Notes: generated by a model from the letters alone, not told the origin. A stretch of 64,000 nucleotides of DNA from CAVAVT01 sp963592185 (GCA_963592185.1 CAVAVT010000001.1:1-64000), one strand, 5' to 3'. Counted from the stretch's first letter, positions 1-8,084 are shown. A program made the numbers and translations.

Positions 1-31
1 AAAAAAGACCGAGAACTAATCATTCTCGGTC
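1..31 (-). terminator. Rho-independent terminator of tRNA-Glu
   Basis: Read on the minus strand, a perfect 9-bp stem (7-15 with 23-31) with a 7-nt loop is followed by six U residues. It lies 11 bases downstream of the tRNA CCA end, so it ends the tRNA-Glu transcript. Confidence 0.9.
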
Positions 32-42
32 GATATTACGGA

Positions 43-117
43 TGGTGACGCGTAAGGGATTCGAACCCTTGAAGCCGCCGTGAGAGGGCGGAGTCTTAAC
101 CACTTGACCAACGCGCC
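43..117 (-). tRNA. tRNA-Glu (anticodon CUC)
   Basis: The minus strand folds into a complete 75-nt cloverleaf: acceptor GGCGCGU pairs with ACGCGUC (one G-U), the D arm has GUC/GAC, the anticodon stem CCGCC/GGCGG encloses loop CUCUCAC, and the T arm carries UUCGAAU. Bases 34-36 are CUC (plus-strand 82-84), reading GAG codons. The 3' CCA is encoded. The gene for its own synthetase, gltX, lies 121 bp upstream on the same strand. Confidence 0.95.
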
Positions 118-201
118 GTAACAATCAATACTATACACTATGATTTAGGATTTTGCAAGTACTTTTTAAAATTATTTTTGAATTTTTTCAGAATATATTT
201 A

Positions 202-232
202 TGCCCCCACTGGTTCAGAACCGATGGGGGCA
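202..232 (-). terminator. Probable terminator downstream of gltX
   Basis: An 8-bp GC-rich stem (TGCCCCCA with TGGGGGCA) lies 6 bases past the gltX stop. On the minus strand it is followed by an AU-rich stretch rather than a clean U run, so termination may be partial and allow some read-through into tRNA-Glu. Confidence 0.55.
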
Positions 233-238
233 TTGTTT

Positions 239-1714
239 TTATTTTGCAGCGTTTGCTTTTTCAAGGCCTTTTTTCAAGCGGGTGAGGGATTCCTCACGGC
301 CAAGGATGTAGAGAAGCTCTGTTACGCCGCCAGGGGTTACTTTCTGGCCGGAAAGGGAAATACGTACAGGCCACATGAAGGTGCCCATTTTGCAGCCGCT
401 TTCCTCAATGGCTGGGTGAAGAGTCTCGTTTATCTTGTCCGGGTTCCAGTCCGCCTCGGAGATGCTCTCAAGAGCCTCGATAGCCTTGGGGAGAAGCTCA
501 GCAGACTTTTCAGGAGTTACCTTGTTGCGCTTGTTGGTGAAAAGCTCTGCAGCATCGTACTCAGGAAGTTCGCCGAAGAATCCAATCTGTGCTGGAATCT
601 CGTTGAAGCGGCTGATACGTGTGCGGAGAAGTCCGGCAAGGTATTCCCATTTTCCAGCGGACTGAAGTTTTTCAGCCACATCGCCAGCAAAGGAAAGAGC
701 CTTGGAAGCGAACTCTTCATCGGTCATTGCCTTGAAGTATTCGCCGTTCATCCAGTCAAGTTTGTTGTAGTCAAAGATTGCCGGGGACTTGGTGAGACCC
801 TCAAGGGAGAATCTTGCAATAAGGTCATCCATGGAGAAAATCTCGTCATTGGACTTGGGGCTCCAGCCAAGGAGAGCCACATAGTTGGTAATGGCCTCAG
901 GCAGGTATCCCATCTGAACCAGCTGGTCAAAGCTTGTTGCACCGTGGCGCTTGGAAAGCTTTGAGGTGGAGCCGTCCTCGTTCTTGCCCATTACAGGCGG
1001 CAGGTGGATGAAGGCAGGAGGCTCCCAGCCGAAGAACTTATAGAGAAGCACATGCTTCGGGGTGGAGGTAATGAACTCTGTGCCACGGATGATATGGGTA
1101 ACGCCCATGAGATGGTCGTCGATTACATTTGCAAAATTGTAGGTGGGCATACCGTCATGTTTAATGAGAACCTGATCCTCAAGGGTATCATTTCCGATGG
1201 TGATGTTGCCATGAACCTCATCGTGGAAAGTGGTTTCACCTTCAAGGGGCATTTTCTGACGGATTACAAAGGGAACTCCCTCAGCCAGCTTCTTGTCGAT
1301 TTCTTCCTGGGAGAGGTCACGGCAGGTTCTTGGATATCCGCCGAAGGTCTGGCCGTTCTCAGTATCGCTTTCGTGGGAATGGGAGTCACAGAAGCAGCGG
1401 TAGGCATGGCCTTCATCGATGAGCTGCTGGGCATACTTCAGGTAGATGTCCTTGCGCTGGCTCTGGATATAGGGTCCAACCTCGCCGCCGATGTCCGGTC
1501 CCTCGTCAGGAATGATATGTGCTGCCTCAAGGGTGCGGTTGATGAAGTCCACAGCGTCAGGAACGTAGCGTGCCTGGTCTGTATCCTCAATGCGGAGAAT
1601 GAAGTCTCCCTGCTCAGCCTTTGCATACAAGTAGGCATAAAGCGCTGTGCGAAGGTTTCCTATATGCATGTATCCCGTAGGGCTTGGGGCAAAACGTGTA
1701 CGTACTTTGCTCAA
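239..1714 (-). CDS. gltX: Glutamyl-tRNA synthetase
   Basis: Class I aminoacyl-tRNA synthetase that charges tRNA-Glu in the cytoplasm. The 491 residues match the family. The N-terminal Rossmann fold carries the HIGH-type signature PSPTGYMHIG (residues 10-19) and the second ATP-binding signature KLSKR is present near residue 255; the C-terminal part is the helical anticodon-binding region. The start is TTG, preceded by GGAGG at 8-nt spacing. A promoter lies 38 bp upstream and tRNA-Glu follows downstream. Whether the enzyme also charges tRNA-Gln (non-discriminating) cannot be told from this sequence. Confidence 0.97.
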   Translation of the reverse strand: MSKVRTRFAPSPTGYMHIGNLRTALYAYLYAKAEQGDFILRIEDTDQARYVPDAVDFINRTLEAAHIIPDEGPDIGGEVGPYIQSQRKDIYLKYAQQLIDEGHAYRCFCDSHSHESDTENGQTFGGYPRTCRDLSQEEIDKKLAEGVPFVIRQKMPLEGETTFHDEVHGNITIGNDTLEDQVLIKHDGMPTYNFANVIDDHLMGVTHIIRGTEFITSTPKHVLLYKFFGWEPPAFIHLPPVMGKNEDGSTSKLSKRHGATSFDQLVQMGYLPEAITNYVALLGWSPKSNDEIFSMDDLIARFSLEGLTKSPAIFDYNKLDWMNGEYFKAMTDEEFASKALSFAGDVAEKLQSAGKWEYLAGLLRTRISRFNEIPAQIGFFGELPEYDAAELFTNKRNKVTPEKSAELLPKAIEALESISEADWNPDKINETLHPAIEESGCKMGTFMWPVRISLSGQKVTPGGVTELLYILGREESLTRLKKGLEKANAAK

Positions 1715-1751
1715 TTTTTATTCCTCCATAAAAATCTTTTTTCTTCTTTGA

Positions 1752-1780
1752 AGTATACTACAGTTTTACAGGTGTTACAA
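1752..1780 (-). promoter_or_regulatory. Promoter of gltX
   Basis: On the minus strand TTGTAA is followed after 17 bp by TATACT, 38 bp upstream of the gltX TTG start. The leader is too short to hold a T-box. Confidence 0.6.
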
Positions 1781-1919
1781 ATATACATGGGGTTAGATAA
1801 TTTTTCCCATGAAAAAAGAGGAATTTTAAAATTAGGGTAGAATATTATGCATAGTATGAATACAGCCTAAGGATAGGTTTGTCCATTTTCAGGCTTACAA
1901 TGGGACAGAGGTGAGTTTA

Positions 1920-3695
1920 ATGGGAATCGCAGGGAGCGGTGAAAGTCAAGTAAATACCGAAAAGGAAGCGGTAATGCTCATTGTTGATGATGTGGAAATC
2001 AACCGCGCTATACTTAGGCAGTTTTTTAAGAATGAATATATTTTCGTCGAGGCGGCCAATGGAGAGGAAGCGCTGGCTGTGCTTGAACGTCAGCGTGTAG
2101 ATATAGTGCTGTTGGACATGGTTATGCCGGTGATGGATGGTTTCCAGCTGTTGACCATTATGAAGCAGCAGGAGAAGTTTTCGGATATTCCTGTGGTTGT
2201 CACTACTGTCCGGAATGAAGGGGATAGCGAGGTCAAGGCCATGGAGCTTGGGGCGGATGATTTCGTTACAAAGCCCTACAATCCAACTATTGTGCGCATA
2301 AGAGTGCATAATGTTATGGCACGCCGTGAGGTTGAGTGGAGCAGGCTTGAACAGGCTGCAAAGGACTTCAAAATCATGGAAATGCGTGCTGCCATGGAGC
2401 ATGACTCTCTGACAGGACTGCTGAAGAGGGAGAGCTTCTACACTCAGACCGCAACACTTCTGCAGAATAATGTAGGCAGGGAATATACAATAGCATATTT
2501 CGATATAAGCTATTTTAAATCAATCAATGATTTGTTCCATGTAGAAATGGGAAATATGGTGCTGAAAACAGCTGCAGGCAGCTTCCAGCTGGTTACGAAC
2601 GGCCAGGGACTTGCGGCAAGGCTGGAGGCGGACCACTTCGTAATATGTATGCCTACTGATGAGCTGGATATGGATAATGTGATGCATCTTTTGGATGATG
2701 CAATGAAGTCCATCAACATCAGCCACAGCATAATGTTCTATGCAGGATTGTACAAGGTGGATAACGTGTACGAGTCTGTTGAGAAGATGTGCGACAGGGC
2801 ACATATGGCTCTTTACACCGTAAAGGGCAAGCTCATGAAGCGTTATACTGAGTATGACGAAGAGATGGAGTCCAGCATACGTGAAGAGCAGATGATTGTC
2901 CGTGAGATGGAATTTGCTCTTTCAGAAAAGCAGTTCAAGGTGTATCTGCAGCCCATCTACAGTATATCTGAGGGGCGGTGTGTAGCCGCCGAGGCATTGG
3001 TGAGATGGATTCATCCAACCCGTGGAGTTATACCTCCTAATCATTTTATTGGAATATTTGAGCGAAATGGCTTTATACAAAAACTGGACCGCTATGTATG
3101 GGAAACAGTATGTATGCTGCAGCAGGACCGTGCCATGAAGGGCAAGAACCGACTGCCTATTTCCGTAAACGTGTCCAGAATAAATTTCTACAATATGGAT
3201 TTTGTAAATGAGCTGAAGGGATTGGTACATAAGTATCATGTCGGCTCAGATGCCTTGAGGTTTGAGATTACGGAAACCGCATACATGGAGAATCCACAGC
3301 AGCTCCTGAGCGTTATGAAGGAGCTTCAGGAGGAAGGCTATGTATTCCTGATGGATGACTTCGGCAGCGGATATTCCTCATTAAACATGCTGAAAAATGT
3401 TCCGGTAGATATTCTGAAGCTGGATATGGGTTTCATGAGGGATTTGGATAAAAATGAAAAGGTTGAGTACATTGTCAAGGCTGTGGTTCAGATGGCCAAG
3501 GACCTGAAGATGGACATGGTCAGTGAGGGGGTTGAAACCTCCCGTCAGCTGGAGTTCTTAAAGAGCATCGGCTGTGACAAGATACAGGGATATTATTTCT
3601 CCAAGCCTTTGCCAGTGGATGAATTCAGCCAGTGGATTAGTGATTTTGAAAATAATCCTGGAGGCTATTTGGAAGAACAGGAAAAACAAGATTAA
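1920..3695 (+). CDS. Response regulator with degenerate GGDEF and intact EAL domain (c-di-GMP phosphodiesterase)
   Basis: Predicted soluble signalling protein of 591 residues. Residues about 17-135 form a receiver domain (acidic pocket VDD 22-24, phospho-acceptor D66 in LLDMVMP, Lys118 in TKPY). Residues about 160-310 are a GGDEF domain whose signature is changed to EADHF (236-240), so cyclase activity is unlikely. Residues about 325-575 are an EAL domain with EAL (358-360), ITET, DDFGSGYSS, KLD and EGVET motifs kept, which predicts c-di-GMP hydrolysis. ATG 1920 has an AGAGGTG ribosome site; an in-frame GTG at 1911 would overlap that site. No partner histidine kinase is adjacent. Confidence 0.9.
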   Translation: MGIAGSGESQVNTEKEAVMLIVDDVEINRAILRQFFKNEYIFVEAANGEEALAVLERQRVDIVLLDMVMPVMDGFQLLTIMKQQEKFSDIPVVVTTVRNEGDSEVKAMELGADDFVTKPYNPTIVRIRVHNVMARREVEWSRLEQAAKDFKIMEMRAAMEHDSLTGLLKRESFYTQTATLLQNNVGREYTIAYFDISYFKSINDLFHVEMGNMVLKTAAGSFQLVTNGQGLAARLEADHFVICMPTDELDMDNVMHLLDDAMKSINISHSIMFYAGLYKVDNVYESVEKMCDRAHMALYTVKGKLMKRYTEYDEEMESSIREEQMIVREMEFALSEKQFKVYLQPIYSISEGRCVAAEALVRWIHPTRGVIPPNHFIGIFERNGFIQKLDRYVWETVCMLQQDRAMKGKNRLPISVNVSRINFYNMDFVNELKGLVHKYHVGSDALRFEITETAYMENPQQLLSVMKELQEEGYVFLMDDFGSGYSSLNMLKNVPVDILKLDMGFMRDLDKNEKVEYIVKAVVQMAKDLKMDMVSEGVETSRQLEFLKSIGCDKIQGYYFSKPLPVDEFSQWISDFENNPGGYLEEQEKQD

Positions 3696-3708
3696 ATTGA
3701 AAAATACA

Positions 3709-3754
3709 GCACCCTGGGAGCAAATTAAATGAAAAGGCTCCGGGGTGCTTTTTT
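3709..3754 (+). terminator. Rho-independent terminator of the EAL gene
   Basis: Stem GCACCCTGGGAGC with GCTCCGGGGTGC (one mismatch or bulge), then six T, 13 bp after the stop codon. Confidence 0.9.
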
Positions 3755-3771
3755 CATGTATTTTTGACAAA

Positions 3772-3810
3772 ATAAATAGCCCTGCACGGTGGTTGGGAGC
3801 CGTGCAGGGC
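3772..3810 (-). terminator. Terminator of the secreted beta-propeller gene
   Basis: A perfect 11-bp stem (3779-3789 with 3800-3810). On the minus strand it is followed by a U-rich stretch. It lies 30 bp downstream of the minus-strand gene, back to back with the terminator at 3709-3754. Confidence 0.8.
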
Positions 3811-3840
3811 CGGTATGCGGAATCCCCTTAGGGATTATCC

Positions 3841-4776
3841 TCAGCGATTAATCTTCTTCATGTTGTAAATGAATACTTCGGAGATTTCCTTGTCATAGCC
3901 AGGATAGAGACCCTTTACCATGCCCAGAACAATGCGGGAACCACGGTTGTAGTGGAGGAGGAGCTTCTTGTCCTTGCGGTCGAAGGTAAGACCCTCGATT
4001 TCGCCCTGGAAGGTTACATCGTCGAAAGTACGCTCGAGAACAACAGGAACGTTGGAAACGCCCTTCTTCAGGTCGATACGATAGAGATGGTCAGGTTCCT
4101 TCAGATCTGCGGTACCGTCATCAGCGGTGATGTAGATGGAGTTGTCAAGGTATGCGATACCCTGTACCCACTGAGGAGGAGCCTGGAGGTGGAGCTTGCG
4201 GAGGAACTTGCCGGTCTTGAGGTCATACTCATAGAGGTAACGGCCGCTTTCCTCGCCAACCCAGGAGCACATCCATACAGTCTGCTCATCAGGGTTAACA
4301 GCTATACCAGCACACTCTTCCTGACCGCTTTCGGGGTCGAATGCGAAGGTTCTCTTCAGTTTGAGAGTGTCGCCATCATGGATAGCAATCTGGATGTCCT
4401 TGCCTACGCCGTCAACGAAGTTCTCAGCGCCAACGTATACTTCATTGTTGTATACATCGATATCGCCGATGTGGTTGGAAGGAATGGTGTATCCCTCAAA
4501 CGGAGTGGTGTTGCGTGCAATCTCGTTCCAGTTCTTGTCGTACTTTGCGAGAGACTTGCTTCCGCTTACATAGTAGTAGTTGCCATCAGTAGCAACGCCC
4601 TGGCGGCCGAATACCTGGATGGATTTCTCCAGAGTGTACTCGTACTTCGGAAGCATGTTGTTCGGGTTAGCCTCAGGACGGCCCTGGAGCGGCTGAAGAT
4701 CAGATGCCAGTGCTGTGGAGCTAACTCCCAGGCAAAGAGTCAATGCCAATGCCTTGCAGATGTTTTTAACTTTCAT
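3841..4776 (-). CDS. Exported beta-propeller-like protein of unknown function
   Basis: A 311-residue protein with a clear signal peptide (basic MKVK start, hydrophobic core, ALA-S cleavage near residue 25), so it is exported to the periplasm or beyond. The mature part has repeated beta-rich units with turns such as GIAVNPDEQTVWM, GIAYLDNSIYITADDG and GLTFDRKDKKLLLHY, the spacing expected of NHL/SMP-30/quinoprotein-like propeller blades. No catalytic signature is recognised. The start has a strong AGGGGG ribosome site. It is a single-gene unit with its own terminator. The family is not identified; the propeller call rests on the look of the repeats. Confidence 0.7.
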   Translation of the reverse strand: MKVKNICKALALTLCLGVSSTALASDLQPLQGRPEANPNNMLPKYEYTLEKSIQVFGRQGVATDGNYYYVSGSKSLAKYDKNWNEIARNTTPFEGYTIPSNHIGDIDVYNNEVYVGAENFVDGVGKDIQIAIHDGDTLKLKRTFAFDPESGQEECAGIAVNPDEQTVWMCSWVGEESGRYLYEYDLKTGKFLRKLHLQAPPQWVQGIAYLDNSIYITADDGTADLKEPDHLYRIDLKKGVSNVPVVLERTFDDVTFQGEIEGLTFDRKDKKLLLHYNRGSRIVLGMVKGLYPGYDKEISEVFIYNMKKINR

Positions 4777-4994
4777 TCAAAAACCCCCTAATAAAAGTGA
4801 ATAAATTTGGATGTCAGCAACTGCAAAGTGTCTTCAGTTACGTGACTTTGATTTATTATTCGCTAACATTTGCCCAATTCCTTCTTTTTTTTGAGTAAAT
4901 TTAGAATATTTTAAATGGATTTCATAAAAATTTTACATGATAAATTTTATTGTTGAATTTATGTAATTTTAATAAATAAAATTAATAATAAAAC

Positions 4995-5023
4995 TGGACA
5001 TCGGAGGTCAAAAAGTATACAAT
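4995..5023 (+). promoter_or_regulatory. Likely sucCD promoter
   Basis: TGGACA is followed after 17 bp by TACAAT, about 85 bp upstream of the sucC start. The -35 differs from consensus at one base. Confidence 0.5.
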
Positions 5024-5065
5024 GTAGTAGATAAAAACATTTCGATTTATCCGAAAAATAGGATT

Positions 5066-5084
5066 TGGACTGCAGGGCAGTCCA
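5066..5084 (+). promoter_or_regulatory. Leader hairpin upstream of sucC
   Basis: Perfect 8-bp stem TGGACTGC-AGG-GCAGTCCA ending 10 bp before the GGGAGG ribosome site. No U run follows, so it is not a terminator; it may affect mRNA stability or translation. Confidence 0.5.
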
Positions 5085-5107
5085 TTTGTCAAATGGGAGG
5101 CAGATGT

Positions 5108-6298
5108 ATGAACATCCATGAGTACCAAAGCAAGGAAATCTTGAGATCCTATGGTGTCAATGTGCCAAACGGCAAGGCGGCATTTACTGTTGAGGATGCC
5201 ATATTGGCCGCCAAGGAGCTTGATACAAAGGTCTGGGTTGTAAAGGCTCAGATTCACGCAGGTGGACGTGGAAAGGCCGGCGGTGTAAAAATCGCAAAGA
5301 CCGTTGAGGAAGTTGGCACCTACGCAAAGGAGCTTTTGGGAAAGGTGCTTGTAACTAAGCAGACAGGCCCGGAAGGCAAGCGTGTCGGCCGTCTCCTGAT
5401 AGAGGAAGGCTCCAATATAGAGAAGGAATATTATCTGTCCTTTGTAACTGACCGTCAGACCGCAAAAATCGTTATGATGGGCTCTGAAGAGGGCGGTATG
5501 GAGATTGAGCAGGTGGCTGCTGACTCTCCTGAGAAGATTATTAAGGAATACATTGATCCAAGGGATGGACTTCTGCCTTTCCAGGCATCAAGAATGGCCT
5601 ATAAGATGAACTTCAAGCCGGAGGTTATCCGCAAGGCTGCTGCATTCATGATGAATCTTTACAAGGTTTTTGTCGGCGAGGACTGCTCCCAGGTGGAGAT
5701 TAATCCGCTGGTTGTTACCGCTGAAAATGATGTGGTAGCTCTTGATGCGAAGCTGAATTTTGACGACAGTGCCCTTTTCCGTCATCCTAATATCGTAGAG
5801 CTTCGTGATGCTACTGAAGAGGACCCGAAGGAGCTTAGGGCTTCTGCTGCAGGTCTGAACTATGTAAATCTTGGCGGCGATGTTGCCTGCATGGTAAACG
5901 GCGCAGGTCTTGCAATGGCTACTGTGGATATCATTAAATATTTCGGTGGAGAACCGGCAAACTTCCTGGATGTTGGCGGAGACTCAACTCCGGAGAAAAT
6001 TGCCGAGGCCTTTGAAATCATGCTGGACGGCGGACAGGCAAAGGGCATTTTTGTAAATATCTTCGGCGGTATCAACAAGTGCGACTTGGTGGCTGAGGGT
6101 ATTGTAAAAGCTGCCGGAATTGTTTCCAAGGGTGGAGACAGTATGCCGGTTCCAGTTGTTGTACGTCTTGAGGGTACCAATGTAGAGCGTGGCCGTCAGA
6201 TTCTGAAGGACACCCCTATAAAGAATGTTATCATGGCCCCCACAATGGAAGGCGGCGCGCAGGAAATCGTTAAGCTCGTTAATGATGCAAAGGCATAA
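5108..6298 (+). CDS. sucC: Succinyl-CoA ligase (ADP-forming) beta subunit
   Basis: Forms an enzyme with SucD that interconverts succinyl-CoA and succinate with phosphorylation of ADP. The 396 residues match the family length: N-terminal ATP-grasp domain (starting NIHEYQSKEILRSYG, with KAQIHAGGRGKAGGV near residues 46-60) and C-terminal CoA-ligase domain with the FVNIFGGINKCD signature. ATG 5108 follows GGGAGG with good spacing; an in-frame ATG at 5093 lacks a site. In Negativicutes the enzyme may serve succinate/propionate metabolism as well as a partial TCA cycle; that is inference. sucD begins 14 bp downstream. Confidence 0.96.
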   Translation: MNIHEYQSKEILRSYGVNVPNGKAAFTVEDAILAAKELDTKVWVVKAQIHAGGRGKAGGVKIAKTVEEVGTYAKELLGKVLVTKQTGPEGKRVGRLLIEEGSNIEKEYYLSFVTDRQTAKIVMMGSEEGGMEIEQVAADSPEKIIKEYIDPRDGLLPFQASRMAYKMNFKPEVIRKAAAFMMNLYKVFVGEDCSQVEINPLVVTAENDVVALDAKLNFDDSALFRHPNIVELRDATEEDPKELRASAAGLNYVNLGGDVACMVNGAGLAMATVDIIKYFGGEPANFLDVGGDSTPEKIAEAFEIMLDGGQAKGIFVNIFGGINKCDLVAEGIVKAAGIVSKGGDSMPVPVVVRLEGTNVERGRQILKDTPIKNVIMAPTMEGGAQEIVKLVNDAKA

Positions 6299-6312
6299 GG
6301 GAGGCAGCAGGA

Positions 6313-7215
6313 ATGGGTATTTTAATTAATAAGGATACAAAGGTTATCGTCCAGGGTATCACCGGCAAGGCGGCAACTTTCCATACAAAGCAGATGGTTG
6401 AATACGGCACAAAGGTTGTAGGCGGCGTTACACCTGGAAAGGGCGGACAGAGCGTTGAGGGCATACCTGTATTCAACACCGTGCAGGAAGCTGTTGAGGC
6501 TACCGGAGCAACCGCTTCTGTAATTTATGTTCCTGCAAGGTTTGCAGCTGACTCCATTATGGAGGCTGTGGATGCTGAGCTGGATCTGGTGGTATGTATT
6601 TCCGAGCATATTCCTGTACTGGATATGGCAAGGGTAAGAAGCTATATGCAGGGCAAGAAGACCCGTCTCATCGGACCAAACTGCCCGGGCATTCTTACAG
6701 CTGACGAGGCAAAGCTGGGAATCATCCCTGGATATATTCATAGAAAGGGTCATGTGGGAGTAATTTCCCGCTCCGGAACCCTGACCTATGAGGCGGTGTT
6801 CCAGCTGACTGCTGCAGGCATTGGTCAGACCACTTCCATCGGTATCGGCGGCGACCCCATTAAGGGAACTGACTTTATCGATGCATTGAAGCTTTTCAAC
6901 GAGGATCCTGAGACCCTGGCTGTGCTGATGATTGGTGAAATCGGAGGCAATGCGGAAGAGGATGCCGCAAAGTGGATTCATGAAAATATGAAGAAGCCTG
7001 TAACAGCATTTATCGCTGGCCGTCAGGCGCCTCCGGGAAAACGTATGGGTCATGCCGGAGCTATTATTTCCGGTGGCAAGGGTACTGCAGCTGACAAGAT
7101 TGCGACTTTGAATTCCGTTGGAATCCAGGTGGCTGATACAGTTGCGGACATCGGAAAAACAGTTGTTGACACCTTGAAGAAGGCTGGCATTTACGAAAAA
7201 TGCCATAATTGCTGA
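6313..7215 (+). CDS. sucD: Succinyl-CoA ligase (ADP-forming) alpha subunit
   Basis: Partner of SucC, 300 residues. N-terminal CoA-binding Rossmann domain (IVQGITGKAATFHTKQM) and the ligase domain with the phosphohistidine signature GHAGAIISGGKGTA near residue 246. The active His and the GIGGDPIKGT loop are intact. The ribosome site GGGAGG lies in the short gap after sucC, so the two genes form one operon, ended by the terminator at 7243. Confidence 0.96.
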   Translation: MGILINKDTKVIVQGITGKAATFHTKQMVEYGTKVVGGVTPGKGGQSVEGIPVFNTVQEAVEATGATASVIYVPARFAADSIMEAVDAELDLVVCISEHIPVLDMARVRSYMQGKKTRLIGPNCPGILTADEAKLGIIPGYIHRKGHVGVISRSGTLTYEAVFQLTAAGIGQTTSIGIGGDPIKGTDFIDALKLFNEDPETLAVLMIGEIGGNAEEDAAKWIHENMKKPVTAFIAGRQAPPGKRMGHAGAIISGGKGTAADKIATLNSVGIQVADTVADIGKTVVDTLKKAGIYEKCHNC

Positions 7216-7242
7216 TTTTTGAGCTTAATACAGTAAGAATTG

Positions 7243-7274
7243 TGCCATCGGAGTAAAATCCGGTGGCATTTTTT
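7243..7274 (+). terminator. Terminator of sucCD
   Basis: Stem TGCCATCGGA/TCCGGTGGCA (one G-T pair) with a 6-nt loop and a run of six T. Confidence 0.9.
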
Positions 7275-7314
7275 ATGGTAGAATATTGGTATGATTTTTC
7301 GAGGAGGCGGAGCT

Positions 7315-7947
7315 GTGGCAGGGGAAAAGAAAAAAATTCAGTTCATATTTGATTTGGATGGAACGCTGACCAAGTGTGAAACCCTGCCAATGATTGCTGG
7401 GCACTTTGACCTTGGGCCGGAGATTCGTGAGATTACGGAGCGCACTGTAAATGGGGAGATGGATTTTAAGGAGTCCTTTGAAAGACGAGTGTCTGTGCTG
7501 GGGGAAATTCCACCTAATGCCGTGGCAGAGCTTTTGGCATCGGTGGAGATTTATCCTGGGCTTTTGAATTTTATCCAGAGTCATAGGGAAAGCTGCACTA
7601 TTGCCACGGGAAATCTTGATATATGGATAGGGAGTCTGGCTGAAAAAATTGGCTGCGAATGTTATTCTTCCAAGGGAAGGATAAATTCTTTGGGGGCTGT
7701 GGAGGCAGGCTCTATCTTGGATAAAAGAGCTGTGGTGGACAAATATCATTCAAAGGGTTTTGAGGTTGTTTTCATTGGAGATGGGGATAATGATGCGGAG
7801 GCAATGGAAGCATCGGATATTGCCCTTGGGGCGGCAATGACACATCCCGTAGCACCACGGGCTAAGTCGGTTTGCAGCGAGGTGTTTTCGCAGGAAGAAA
7901 AACTTTGCGAACGGCTGCTTAAAATTTTCCACGAAAATTCCATTTAA
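7315..7947 (+). CDS. HAD-superfamily phosphatase, SerB-like
   Basis: A 210-residue cytoplasmic hydrolase with all four HAD motifs: DLDGT near the N-terminus with the nucleophile Asp, a Thr in ATGN (motif II), a Lys in the middle region, and GDGDNDAEAM (motif IV). The cap between motif I and II is of the phosphoserine-phosphatase type. Likely substrates are small phosphate esters such as phosphoserine; not determinable here. GTG 7315 is preferred because GAGGAGG precedes it by 7 nt; an upstream in-frame ATG at 7291 has no site. Single-gene unit after the sucCD terminator. Confidence 0.85.
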   Translation: MAGEKKKIQFIFDLDGTLTKCETLPMIAGHFDLGPEIREITERTVNGEMDFKESFERRVSVLGEIPPNAVAELLASVEIYPGLLNFIQSHRESCTIATGNLDIWIGSLAEKIGCECYSSKGRINSLGAVEAGSILDKRAVVDKYHSKGFEVVFIGDGDNDAEAMEASDIALGAAMTHPVAPRAKSVCSEVFSQEEKLCERLLKIFHENSI

Positions 7948-7976
7948 GTTTAATATTATGCCTTATGTATATGTAT

Positions 7977-8083
7977 GTTTTTCCCATAGCAAAACTTGAA
8001 CAATGGCGTTATAACGAGCAAACTCGTTGAAACGCAATAAGGAGTGTTTTTCCGTTGGAAAAACTTGAACAATGGCGTTATAA
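7977..8083 (+). repeat. Tandem 38-nt intergenic repeat, two copies
   Basis: Two units, 7977-8014 and 8046-8083, offset by 69 bp. Each is GTTTTTCC, a 6-nt variable middle, then a shared 24-nt block ending TTGAACAATGGCGTTATAA. About 34 of 38 positions agree. In the second unit GTTTTTCC can pair with GGAAAAAC. Between the units lies a small hairpin AACGAG/CTCGTT. A reverse-oriented relative is upstream of wecA at 54222-54259. Confidence 0.8.
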
Positions 8084-8084
8084 T
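8055..8084 (+). promoter_or_regulatory. Possible mbl promoter inside the repeat
   Basis: TTGGAA and TATAAT are separated by 18 bp; the -10 is formed by the end of the second repeat unit (TATAAT where the first unit has TATAAC). The mbl start is about 60 bp downstream. Confidence 0.4.

Larger units (their letters stand above)
4777..5107. other. AT-rich intergenic region between divergent genes
   Basis: About 330 bp without a gene. It holds the leaders of the secreted propeller gene (left) and of sucC (right), a very AT-rich core at 4880-4990 with a spaced inverted repeat AAAATTT/AAATTTT near 4926-4947, a likely sucC promoter and a leader hairpin. No RNA gene or short coding region with a ribosome site was seen. 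Confidence 0.6.

Noticed and set aside
1715..1780. T-box leader controlling gltX
   Set aside because: The leader from the likely promoter to the start is under 50 nt, far too short, and has no specifier loop or antiterminator.
224..1840. Long open frames on the plus strand opposite gltX (224-964 and 1004-1840)
   Set aside because: They are antisense to a full-length gltX with intact motifs, lack ribosome sites and show no recognisable protein features.
7977..8083. CRISPR array
   Set aside because: Only two units with a short gap between them, no regular spacers, and no cas genes nearby.
8062..8084. Promoter TTGAAC/TATAAT within the repeat
   Set aside because: The two hexamers are only 8 bp apart; the alternative TTGGAA at 18 bp was kept instead at low confidence.
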